A stretch of DNA of 64,000 nt. It comes from Terriglobia bacterium (GTDB lineage: Bacteria > Acidobacteriota > Terriglobia > Bryobacterales > UBA6623). Position numbers and translations under genes: made by a program. Below are positions 1-6,921 of this stretch, piece by piece. The DNA lies in the NCBI GenBank assembly GCA_009838515.1, contig VXRL01000092.1:62001-126000 (forward strand). Reading direction: 5' to 3'. How positions within the stretch are numbered: the stretch's first letter is position 1; every line of letters starts with the position of its first letter. A model generated the notes under the pieces. That model ran no database searches. It had not been told where the DNA came from and worked only from the letters and a program-made list of their open reading frames with translations.

Positions 1-1
1 G

Positions 2-817
2 GGCGACGGTGTCTGGGATCCTGAAAACGGTGTCTTCGGCAACGGCATCATTGGAATGCAGCTGGACCCCGGGACCGGCAGGCTGGAACTCTACGACTAC
101 TACGGGCCGACCAACGCAGAGTGGCTGTTCAAGCGCGACTTGGACATGCAAGTGACTCCGGCGATCTTCTTCTATAAGGGCAGGGAGCTGATGGTGGACG
201 CCGGCAAGGAGTGCGTGATCTACCTGATGGATCTCGAATCGATCGGCGGCGACGACCACCGCACTCCGCTATACCGATCGCCGCTGGTCTGCAACGAAGA
301 GGTCAACTTCGCTTCTGCGGGTGTGTGGGGCGCGATGGCCAGCTGGGAGGATACCGATGGCACTGTATGGGTGCTGGCACCTATCTGGGGGCCTAAGCAC
401 TCCAAGTTCCATGCCGCCATCGAGCATGGCGAGGTCACCGAGGGCGCGATCGTCGCCTTCAAGGTGGCGGAGCGCGAGGACGGCAGCTTGTGGCTGGCGC
501 CGGAATGGATCTCGCGGGACATGAACAGGGCGGAGCCTCCTTTGGTCGCCAACGGCATCGTCTTCGCATACGGCAACGGCGAGGACACGCACCAAGCGAT
601 GCCAGACGTGGGCCTCACCAACACGGCCGAGGAGCGGATCGCGGGCTCGACCAACGCGGTGCTGTATGCGTTGGACGCGCGAACGGGCAGGGAATTGTGG
701 AATAGCGGCGACCAGATCGCCAGTTGGAACCACTGGGGAGGGATTTCCATCGCCAACGGACGGGTCTACATCGGCACATTCGATGGCTATTTCTACGCAT
801 TCGGAATCGAGCGATAG
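2..817 (+). CDS. PQQ-binding-like beta-propeller repeat protein (5' truncated by window edge)
   Basis: The frame is open from base 2 and closes with TAG at 815-817, so about 271 C-terminal residues are present and the true start lies outside the window. The C-terminal part carries repeats of the quinoprotein/BamB-like propeller type: VLYALDARTGRELWNSG is the classic blade signature, followed by GRVYIGTFDGYFYAFG as the closing strand. Such propellers occur both in periplasmic PQQ dehydrogenases and in non-enzymatic proteins; no cofactor ligand set or heme motif can be judged from this fragment. It may be related to the propeller genes at 22637 and 50354, but the visible portion is too generic to say. 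The AAA ATPase on the other strand converges on it with only 5 bp between stops. Confidence 0.8.
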   Translation, partial: GDGVWDPENGVFGNGIIGMQLDPGTGRLELYDYYGPTNAEWLFKRDLDMQVTPAIFFYKGRELMVDAGKECVIYLMDLESIGGDDHRTPLYRSPLVCNEEVNFASAGVWGAMASWEDTDGTVWVLAPIWGPKHSKFHAAIEHGEVTEGAIVAFKVAEREDGSLWLAPEWISRDMNRAEPPLVANGIVFAYGNGEDTHQAMPDVGLTNTAEERIAGSTNAVLYALDARTGRELWNSGDQIASWNHWGGISIANGRVYIGTFDGYFYAFGIER

Positions 818-822
818 CCCGC

Positions 823-2133
823 TCAAAGCTCGGCCAAGAACTGCGCTTGATACAGCGGCCACATCTCGACCTGTGCGCTCTGCTGGAGCCGCGGTCCTCC
901 GTAGAGCTTTAACGCACGTTCGGGCTTGTAGCGCTGAAGATACGATCGTAGACTGCGAGCGCGCGTTCGAGATCCGCTCTTGACCTCGACCGGGACGATC
1001 TCTCCCTCGTGGCCACGGAGGATGAATTCCAGCTCGGACTGGCCTTGCTCCCATCCGAATGTCGGGTAGAGGCCGCGGGCGGTCATTTCGGCCTGAACAA
1101 AGTTTTCGGCGACAAAGCCCTTGTAGTCGACGTTCTGGGCGCGTTGATCGGCGTATCTCAGGCCTAGCATGTGCCCGAGTAGTCCGACATCGAACAAGTA
1201 GAGCTTGAACATGTTCTGCCGGGCCTGCGCCAGCAGCGGAACGCGTGGTTTGCCATTGATGGGGTAGCACTTGAGAACGAGGTTCGCCGCTTCGAGCCAG
1301 TCAATGGGGCCGCGCAGGTCTCGATAGCGCCGTTTACGGTCGACCACGCCCGAGAACTGGAATCGACGCACGGAACTGTCTTGGTTGCTTCCCAACTGGC
1401 GGGGTACGCTGGCAAACACTGCTCCGATGTGCTGCGCGTGCAGCCGGCCAGCATACTTGCCGAAGTCGCGTTCGAAGCCAGCGACGAGGAGTTGGTGTAT
1501 GTGCTCGACTTGCTCGACCCGTGCATGCGGGCTCCCGCGCCCGTCGAACCAAGTCTGGACGGCCTCGGGCATGCCTCCCACAAAGTAGTAGTCCAGAAGG
1601 AGAGACCACAGCTTGCGGTGGGCAAGCTGACCGCTGCGCCGTTCGCGTAGCGCTTCGAGCAGGCGAGGCTCGTTGGCTGCGATGACGAATTCTTCGAAGC
1701 ACAGGGGCGAGAGTTCGGCTTGGTCAACTTTTCCAACAGGAAAGGAATCTAGCAGTCCGATGTTCGAGCCGCTTGCGCATACAAAGGCGTTCGGGAGCAC
1801 TTCGGCGAAATATTTCAGCGAATCGACTGCTGACTGGCACTCGCCGATCTCGTCGAAGAAGATGAGGTCGTGTTGGAGGTCGACAGCGGCGTTGAGCCGA
1901 AGTTCGACATTTGCGATCACACGCCGGGGATCTAGGCCGTCCTCGAATAGCTCGGCCAATCCTGGCTCTTTGCGAAAGTCGAGAGTATGTACCCTCCTGA
2001 ACTCCTTGGCGCCGAAGATTTGTTCGAGCAGGACGGTCTTGCCGACTTGCCGGGCCCCATTGAGCAGTAAGGGCTTGCGGCTGGGCTGCTGTTTCCACCG
2101 CAGCAGGTCGTTGATTCGCAGGCGCAGTAGCAT
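823..2133 (-). CDS. AAA ATPase with C-terminal DUF4143 domain
   Basis: This 436-residue protein has a Walker A motif, GARQVGKT, about 25 residues from the chosen start and a Walker B/DEAD-like stretch, LIFFDEIGE, about 85 residues further on. The C-terminal half (around KVDQAELSPLCFEEF and VPVEVKSGS) matches the AAA_14 + DUF4143 architecture, whose members end in a PD-(D/E)XK-like EVKS region. I chose the ATG at 2133 because homologues begin just before the 'RKPLLLNGARQ' strand; an ATG at 2199 and a GTG at 2232 are in frame and would add 22 or 33 residues. Family members are common, scattered and of unsettled function, often behaving like mobile or selfish genes. The upstream region carries unusual repeats. 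It stands apart from its neighbours, converging on the propeller gene. Confidence 0.85.
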   Translation of the reverse strand: MLLRLRINDLLRWKQQPSRKPLLLNGARQVGKTVLLEQIFGAKEFRRVHTLDFRKEPGLAELFEDGLDPRRVIANVELRLNAAVDLQHDLIFFDEIGECQSAVDSLKYFAEVLPNAFVCASGSNIGLLDSFPVGKVDQAELSPLCFEEFVIAANEPRLLEALRERRSGQLAHRKLWSLLLDYYFVGGMPEAVQTWFDGRGSPHARVEQVEHIHQLLVAGFERDFGKYAGRLHAQHIGAVFASVPRQLGSNQDSSVRRFQFSGVVDRKRRYRDLRGPIDWLEAANLVLKCYPINGKPRVPLLAQARQNMFKLYLFDVGLLGHMLGLRYADQRAQNVDYKGFVAENFVQAEMTARGLYPTFGWEQGQSELEFILRGHEGEIVPVEVKSGSRTRARSLRSYLQRYKPERALKLYGGPRLQQSAQVEMWPLYQAQFLAEL

Positions 2134-2200
2134 TATCAGGCGGTTTCCAAGCAAGCCTTGTGACAAGCTGGAACAGTACCCCAATCGCAAGGATAGCATA

Positions 2201-2246
2201 TTTATCGAGATATAAGTGGGGGTAAATACCACTTTTATCGAGATAT
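2201..2246. repeat. Two 13-bp direct repeats upstream of the AAA ATPase gene
   Basis: TTTATCGAGATAT occurs exactly at 2201-2213 and again at 2234-2246, 33 bp apart (about three helical turns). A 6-bp inverted pair AAGTGG/CCACTT (2214-2219 and 2229-2234) lies between them. The position immediately upstream of the ATPase start suggests operator or promoter elements; that role is inferred. Confidence 0.6.
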
Positions 2247-2435
2247 CATTGGATATTCCCTACACTTTATAGGCTATCCAAGTGTTGACTCTAATAGAGT
2301 TCCCGGGCCTGCCCGGCGGCAGAGCCGCCCAGAGTGCGGCTTGTCGACACATCTCGGTGGATGAAAGTGGTCCGTTGGACCACTTTTCTCGGGATACAAT
2401 TGCGCACTCTCCGCATTTAATGGGTGATCCAAGTG
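2228..2435. repeat. Imperfect 57-bp direct repeat pair (2228-2284 and 2379-2435)
   Basis: Both copies begin ACCACTTTT and end ATCCAAGTG, are 57 bases long without gaps and match at about 41 of 57 positions. The second copy contains a decayed version of the 13-bp motif above. The copies are offset by 151 bp in the roughly 410-bp non-coding stretch between the ATPase and the first sulfatase. This looks like a duplicated promoter/operator module, or the relic of a duplicated upstream region of a lost gene. Confidence 0.5.
2364..2386. other. Perfect 10-bp palindrome with 3-nt loop
   Basis: AAAGTGGTCC (2364-2373) and GGACCACTTT (2377-2386) are exact inverted arms around GTT. It lies about 160 bp past the stop of the minus-strand sulfatase, and the right arm overlaps the second 57-bp repeat copy. 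It could end transcription of the sulfatase gene (stem rich in GC at the apex, T-rich foot) or be a protein-binding site. Confidence 0.45.
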
Positions 2436-2542
2436 CAAGTAGAGGGGTGCCCGCCTGGGAAGCCAAGTACCCCAGTCTCTCTCTTGCCCCTTCCAAGGGA
2501 CGCGACCGCAGAAATCCCCTTAGGTGAGGTGCGCTGCACTGT

Positions 2543-3901
2543 CTAGTGGGCGGGATCCTGTCGCTGCTTCGGATTTGGGATGGGCATCTGCGCTCCCACG
2601 CGACCGCGCCAAGCCTCAAGGTCAGCTCTCAACCGTTCCGCGATCTCCGGGCGAGAACCGGTCAAGTCGCGGCTCTCGGAGATGTCCTCGGCTAGGTCGA
2701 AGAGTTCGTATTTTCGACCAGCACCCGCAACGGTCCCTTCAAACCATTCGATGAACTTGTATTTCCCCCGGCGGATGGCCCCTGCCGGGACCATGCCCGA
2801 TCCAACGTGATAGTGGGGGTAGTGCCAGTAAAGCGTCCGTTCCGTCCGCGACGCTTGTCCCTGTAGGACATCTAGGAAGCTTTCGCCATCGAGATCGTCA
2901 GGAGCATCCGCGTCATCCAGGAGTTCAAGGAACGTCGGAAAGAGGTCCACCGTCGTCATCAAGTGATCGGTCATAGAGCCGGGATCGGTGTGTCCTGGCC
3001 AGCGGATCACCAATGGCACTCGGACGCCGCCCTCGTAGAGCCATCCCTTGCCCGAGCGCAGCGGGTCTTGGCGGGCGTAGGTCTCCTTGCCGCCGTTGTC
3101 CGAATAGAAGATCACCATCGTGTTGTCACGCAGGCCGAGTTGGTCGAGCTTGGACACTACCTGCCCAACGCCATCGTCTAGGCGCTCGACGATCGCCGCG
3201 ATAGTGGGCATGATCTGCAGGCGCTCCAGCAGGGGATGTCCGATGTACGGAGAAATCCGGGCGCGGCTCTCTATCACCGGCTCGTGGATCGAGTTATGAG
3301 GCAGGTAGAGGAAGAACGGTTCCGAGCCATGGCTCTCCAAGAATCGCAAGGCATGGTCGGTGATGGACTGGACGTTGTGTGGGTCCACCTCGGGGTCGCT
3401 CTCGCCGATGATCGGCTTGTAGGTAACCAAGACTTCATCAAACCCCTGCTTGTCAGGGTTGTATGGCAGGCTGGCTGGCGGCCGCTTGTCTTGGCTTAGG
3501 TGCCACTTGCCGAAATGGGCGGTTCGATAGCCGTTGCGCCGAAAGACTTCTGCGACCGTCGTGACCTCAAGGTCGAGGCGCTTGTGCCACTCGGGCTGCA
3601 GCAGTGGCTTTCCCTTCGGATTGGATCCCTTGATGTGGTCTGTCAGGTGCAGCCGAGCAGGATAGAGCCCACTCATCAGCGCAGCTCGTGTCGGCGAGCA
3701 GACCGCCGCTGACGAGTACGCATTGGTGAAGCGCACGCCCTCGCTGGCGAGACGATCAATATTCGGTGTTCGGTACGCTTCGCCGCCATTAGCCCCGATC
3801 TGGCTCCATCCGAGATCGTCAGCCAGGATCAGAACGACGTTTGGCCGTTGTTCCGCAGCGCCCAATGCCGTCGCCAAGAGCATCAGTGCCGCGACTCTCA
3901 T
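2543..3901 (-). CDS. Secreted S1-type sulfatase
   Basis: The 452-residue product hydrolyses sulfate esters, with substrate unknown, and is probably periplasmic. A short signal peptide (MRVAALMLLATALGAA) precedes the first conserved strand NVVLILADDLGW, whose paired Asp are metal ligands. The formylglycine site is CSPTR at residue 68, followed by AALMSG. FGKWHLS, PHNSIHEP and YSDNGG are the other expected active-site motifs, so all key residues appear intact. I chose ATG 3901 because it starts directly at the signal peptide; an upstream in-frame ATG at 3997 would add 32 residues with no signal character. Activity requires conversion of the Cys to formylglycine by a maturase that I do not see in the window. 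It lies 148 bp downstream of a second sulfatase on the same strand. Confidence 0.92.
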   Translation of the reverse strand: MRVAALMLLATALGAAEQRPNVVLILADDLGWSQIGANGGEAYRTPNIDRLASEGVRFTNAYSSAAVCSPTRAALMSGLYPARLHLTDHIKGSNPKGKPLLQPEWHKRLDLEVTTVAEVFRRNGYRTAHFGKWHLSQDKRPPASLPYNPDKQGFDEVLVTYKPIIGESDPEVDPHNVQSITDHALRFLESHGSEPFFLYLPHNSIHEPVIESRARISPYIGHPLLERLQIMPTIAAIVERLDDGVGQVVSKLDQLGLRDNTMVIFYSDNGGKETYARQDPLRSGKGWLYEGGVRVPLVIRWPGHTDPGSMTDHLMTTVDLFPTFLELLDDADAPDDLDGESFLDVLQGQASRTERTLYWHYPHYHVGSGMVPAGAIRRGKYKFIEWFEGTVAGAGRKYELFDLAEDISESRDLTGSRPEIAERLRADLEAWRGRVGAQMPIPNPKQRQDPAH

Positions 3902-4049
3902 GGCGTTGAGTATAGAACCCGGCCACGCCACCTCAGGGTGCTGGCCAGCTCGACCATCGATTCTGATCGCCAGTGCCTGGCCGCTGATGCTTGCCAAGAC
4001 GGCACCCTAGAGTGCACTGAATCGCAGGTCTGAACGGCGAAAGCGCGTG

Positions 4050-5771
4050 CTATTGACGAACGATTTCGACGTGCCAGACTCCTTGAAGCTCAGACCCCTC
4101 CACCAGTTTGGCCTCGAACGAGCCTTCGCCCGTGGCCAGCGTGACCGCCTCAAAGCGTACGCTCTCCGCGCCGGCCGAAACTGTCGCGGACTCTTCCGAT
4201 CCTTCAAACGCAATCGTAGCGGTCGCCGCAGCTCGGGCTGGATTTGCGAAGGTGACCACCATGTCGTAAGGTCCTTCCGAGGCAACCTCGACTTCCCACT
4301 TGCCCAAGACCTTTTCGTTCCGCCCCCAGCCGTCCGGGGTCTCCATGCGCCAGTCTTGGCGCGTCAGTGTCACACGCTCTTGCTCGTCGCTGCCGATCAT
4401 GAACCGTACCGCGTCAAAGCCCCGTCCGGACGATACGTCGTCAAACCAATCGTCATACCGTGTCTTGAGGCGCTCGACCACACCGGGCATGTCCGCGGCA
4501 AGGTCGGTTTCTTCCCCCGGATCGGCCTGCAGGTCATAGAGTTCGAACGCGGCGTCTTCCGGCGGTGCCTCGCGGAAACTCAGCGGCTGCACCAATTTGT
4601 ACTGCTGCTCGACGGCAGCGAATGCGCGGTAGCGCTGGGGCGCGTTGCCGCGGTGAGCTTGGACGAAATACGTCCGCTCTGGCAGTTGCGACACTTCGTC
4701 GTCCCACAACGGCAGCAGACTGATCCCGTCGAAGTCCACGCCGGACGGCGCGGCCACCCCAGCTGCTGCGAGCAACGTCGGAGTCACATCGATATGCGCT
4801 CCTAGCGATTCGACCTTGTGCGGCACAAGGCGATCAGGCCAGCGGACTAGGAACGGCACGCGGATGCCGCCCTCGTAGACGGTCGCCTTCTGAGCCCGGA
4901 GCCCGGCGTGGTACAGGCGGGTCGTCGGGCCGTTGTCGGTCATGAAGATGAAAATCGTGTTGCCTGCCAGCCCCTGTGCCGCGAGATGGTCCAGCAGCCG
5001 TCCGACATTGTCGTCAATGTTCGTGATCATGCCGTAGATGCGGGCGTCTTTGTCCGAGAGGCCTTGCGCAGCGTACGGTTCTCGGTAGGAGTCCGGGACC
5101 AGATATGGGGAGTGCGGCGCGTTGGTGGGGATGTAGACGAAGAACGGCGCGCCGCTCCCGTCACCGATCCAGCGGATCGCCTCGTCGAAGTACACATCGG
5201 TGCAGTAGCCCTCGAACGACTCCTGCTCGCCGTTGCGGAACAGGATCGGATCGAAGTAGTCCGATCCGGGCGGATCGGAGGGCTGTCCGATGCCGCCGCC
5301 CTTGTGAACCACGGACGCTTGGAAACCTTGGTCGATGGTGCGCTGCGGGTAGTTGTCCCCGAGGTGCCACTTGCCGAAGATGCCGGTGCGGTAGCCGGAG
5401 TCCCCGAGCATTTCGGCGACTGTCACTTCGTCCGGCGCCATCATGGCGCGGCCCAAGTAGGTGTCGACGACGCCCGTCCTGTAGTTGTAGCGACCGGTCA
5501 TCAGCGCGGCCCGAGTCGGGGCGCACACCGGCGATACGTAGAATCGCGTCATTTCGACGCTCTCGGCCGCCAGTGCGTCGAGGCGGGGGGTTTGCAGGAC
5601 CGGGTCGCCGTGCGAGCCAAGCTGGGCCCAGCCCTGATCGTCAGTCATGATCAGGACGATGTTGGGCCCGTCGGCGACCTCGGCGGCAGGCTGGCAGGCC
5701 AAGGGCAGCAAGATCATCGGAATGAGGGCGAGAACTCGGGCCGACACGCTGCGTTCGTGCCGGGCGATCAT
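4050..5771 (-). CDS. S1-type sulfatase with C-terminal beta-sandwich-like extension
   Basis: A 573-residue exported sulfatase. The N-terminus has a hydrophobic stretch ending PLAC at residue 26, a weak lipobox, then NIVLIMTDDQGW. The formylglycine motif is CAPTR at residue 83; FGKWHLGDN and NAPHSPY are intact. About 120 residues after the sulfatase fold (from roughly GKWEVEVASEGPYDM onward) form an extra all-beta domain, probably for carbohydrate or structural contact; it resembles the C-terminal modules of other long arylsulfatases. I chose ATG 5771; a GTG at 5864 overlaps the stop of the upstream lipoprotein gene as GTGA and would give a 31-residue longer, unusual N-terminus. Gene order suggests co-transcription with the lipoprotein gene upstream and possibly the sulfatase downstream. 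Confidence 0.9.
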   Translation of the reverse strand: MIARHERSVSARVLALIPMILLPLACQPAAEVADGPNIVLIMTDDQGWAQLGSHGDPVLQTPRLDALAAESVEMTRFYVSPVCAPTRAALMTGRYNYRTGVVDTYLGRAMMAPDEVTVAEMLGDSGYRTGIFGKWHLGDNYPQRTIDQGFQASVVHKGGGIGQPSDPPGSDYFDPILFRNGEQESFEGYCTDVYFDEAIRWIGDGSGAPFFVYIPTNAPHSPYLVPDSYREPYAAQGLSDKDARIYGMITNIDDNVGRLLDHLAAQGLAGNTIFIFMTDNGPTTRLYHAGLRAQKATVYEGGIRVPFLVRWPDRLVPHKVESLGAHIDVTPTLLAAAGVAAPSGVDFDGISLLPLWDDEVSQLPERTYFVQAHRGNAPQRYRAFAAVEQQYKLVQPLSFREAPPEDAAFELYDLQADPGEETDLAADMPGVVERLKTRYDDWFDDVSSGRGFDAVRFMIGSDEQERVTLTRQDWRMETPDGWGRNEKVLGKWEVEVASEGPYDMVVTFANPARAAATATIAFEGSEESATVSAGAESVRFEAVTLATGEGSFEAKLVEGSELQGVWHVEIVRQ

Positions 5772-5860
5772 CGCTGCCGGTGTAGAGCTCGGCGATCCCA
5801 GCCTGGCGGCGGTCGGCTGGCGATGGCGTCGATTCGCGACCGTCAAGGCAGTTCGGTTCC

Positions 5861-6706
5861 TCACTTCCAGGTCACTTCCATCGCGAAGAAGTGGTCGAAG
5901 ACCTCGCGGTTCGGATGATTGGCGTCGTTCGTTTCGGGACTGCGGATGTAGAAGTCGAGCTGCTGCAGTGCCGGATTCACAGCGCCGGCATCGGATGTCT
6001 TGCTGTCCAGCGGGTAGTGTGCCACGAGGTCGCGGTCGCGCATGCCCTGCGTGACCATGAAGTGGATCTCGTAGCCGCTATAGAGGGGCTCGCCATTGAG
6101 CGTGGCCGATCCCATGCCCCAGCCAGCGACGTACAGCAGGCTCTTGGGCCAGTTTGCATCGCCGCAGCCTGAATCGCCATGCTCAAAGAGGAAGGCGGCG
6201 ATCCCGCCATCTTGGCAAGGCGAGAACTCCTTGATCTCCTCGAGGTTGATGACGTACTCGCCTTCCGGCAGCTCAAGTTCGGCGCGGAACGTGCCCGTGT
6301 TGGCGATCTCGTTGACATCGATCTCGGCCGTTCCTCCCACAGGGCGGAGCGTCTTGCCGTCATTTCCCATGTGGTCCCATGGACTGGCGTCATTCAGCGT
6401 TCCGACTTGGTAGATGCGTGCGCCGGAGATCACGAAGCGCCCGTCGTAGAGGTCATGCTGTCCGGGCTCATAAAGGCCCATCGCGGTGCCGGGCTGGGTG
6501 CGCGGTCCGCGCTCTGGCTCCTGCGCCGTCGCCGAGTCCTCGGGGGCCTGGGCCGAGCAGCCAAGCAGCGAGGCAACAAGGACAGCAGCACTGACGGCCA
6601 GCGCGAGGCTCGTCGGGAGTCGCAAACGCCCTGGGACCCGACCGATCTGGCGCGCCGCGGATCCAGGGGGGTGTTCAGTCGAACATGATTGGGTGATGCG
6701 CTGCAT
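5861..6706 (-). CDS. Lipoprotein of unknown function
   Basis: I do not recognise the family. The 281-residue product has a hydrophobic segment ending in a good lipobox (LLGC, Cys near residue 50), so it should be lipid-anchored. The mature part starts with a low-complexity Ala/Glu/Pro linker and then a beta-rich domain with 'EGEYVINLEEI' and two cysteines that could pair (FSPCQDGG and DSGCGDANW). The N-terminal 27 residues before the hydrophobic core are long for a signal peptide; a TTG at 6625 would trim them. ATG 6706 has no Shine-Dalgarno sequence, but a TAGGCT box ends 7 nt upstream of it. The gene is directly upstream of the long sulfatase (stop at 5861), suggesting a shared transcript and perhaps a substrate-handling partner; this is inference. 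Confidence 0.7.
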   Translation of the reverse strand: MQRITQSCSTEHPPGSAARQIGRVPGRLRLPTSLALAVSAAVLVASLLGCSAQAPEDSATAQEPERGPRTQPGTAMGLYEPGQHDLYDGRFVISGARIYQVGTLNDASPWDHMGNDGKTLRPVGGTAEIDVNEIANTGTFRAELELPEGEYVINLEEIKEFSPCQDGGIAAFLFEHGDSGCGDANWPKSLLYVAGWGMGSATLNGEPLYSGYEIHFMVTQGMRDRDLVAHYPLDSKTSDAGAVNPALQQLDFYIRSPETNDANHPNREVFDHFFAMEVTWK

Positions 6707-6921
6707 ACGTGGAAGCCTACCACGGCAAGCGCTGGACTAGGACCTCAAGCGTCAGATGAGGCTCGGTTCGCGAATCGCGTGCGCGGTTCAGCCGAGGCAA
6801 CTGCAACAGCGGGCCCCAGCGAGGGCTGGTTAGATCGGTCTGCCTGTTGGAACCAGAGCGGGCAGCCGGGCGTGGGCTCGGTGTCCGGTGCGACTGCGTT
6901 GTTGCCAATACCGCGCTGGAA

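Noticed and set aside
269..1270. Long minus-strand frame opposite the propeller gene and ATPase
   Set aside because: Arg/Pro-rich composition typical of shadow frames in GC-rich DNA; it crosses two better-supported genes.
4047..5918. Plus-strand frames opposite the long sulfatase
   Set aside because: Composition and lack of family motifs mark them as antisense shadows of the sulfatase gene.
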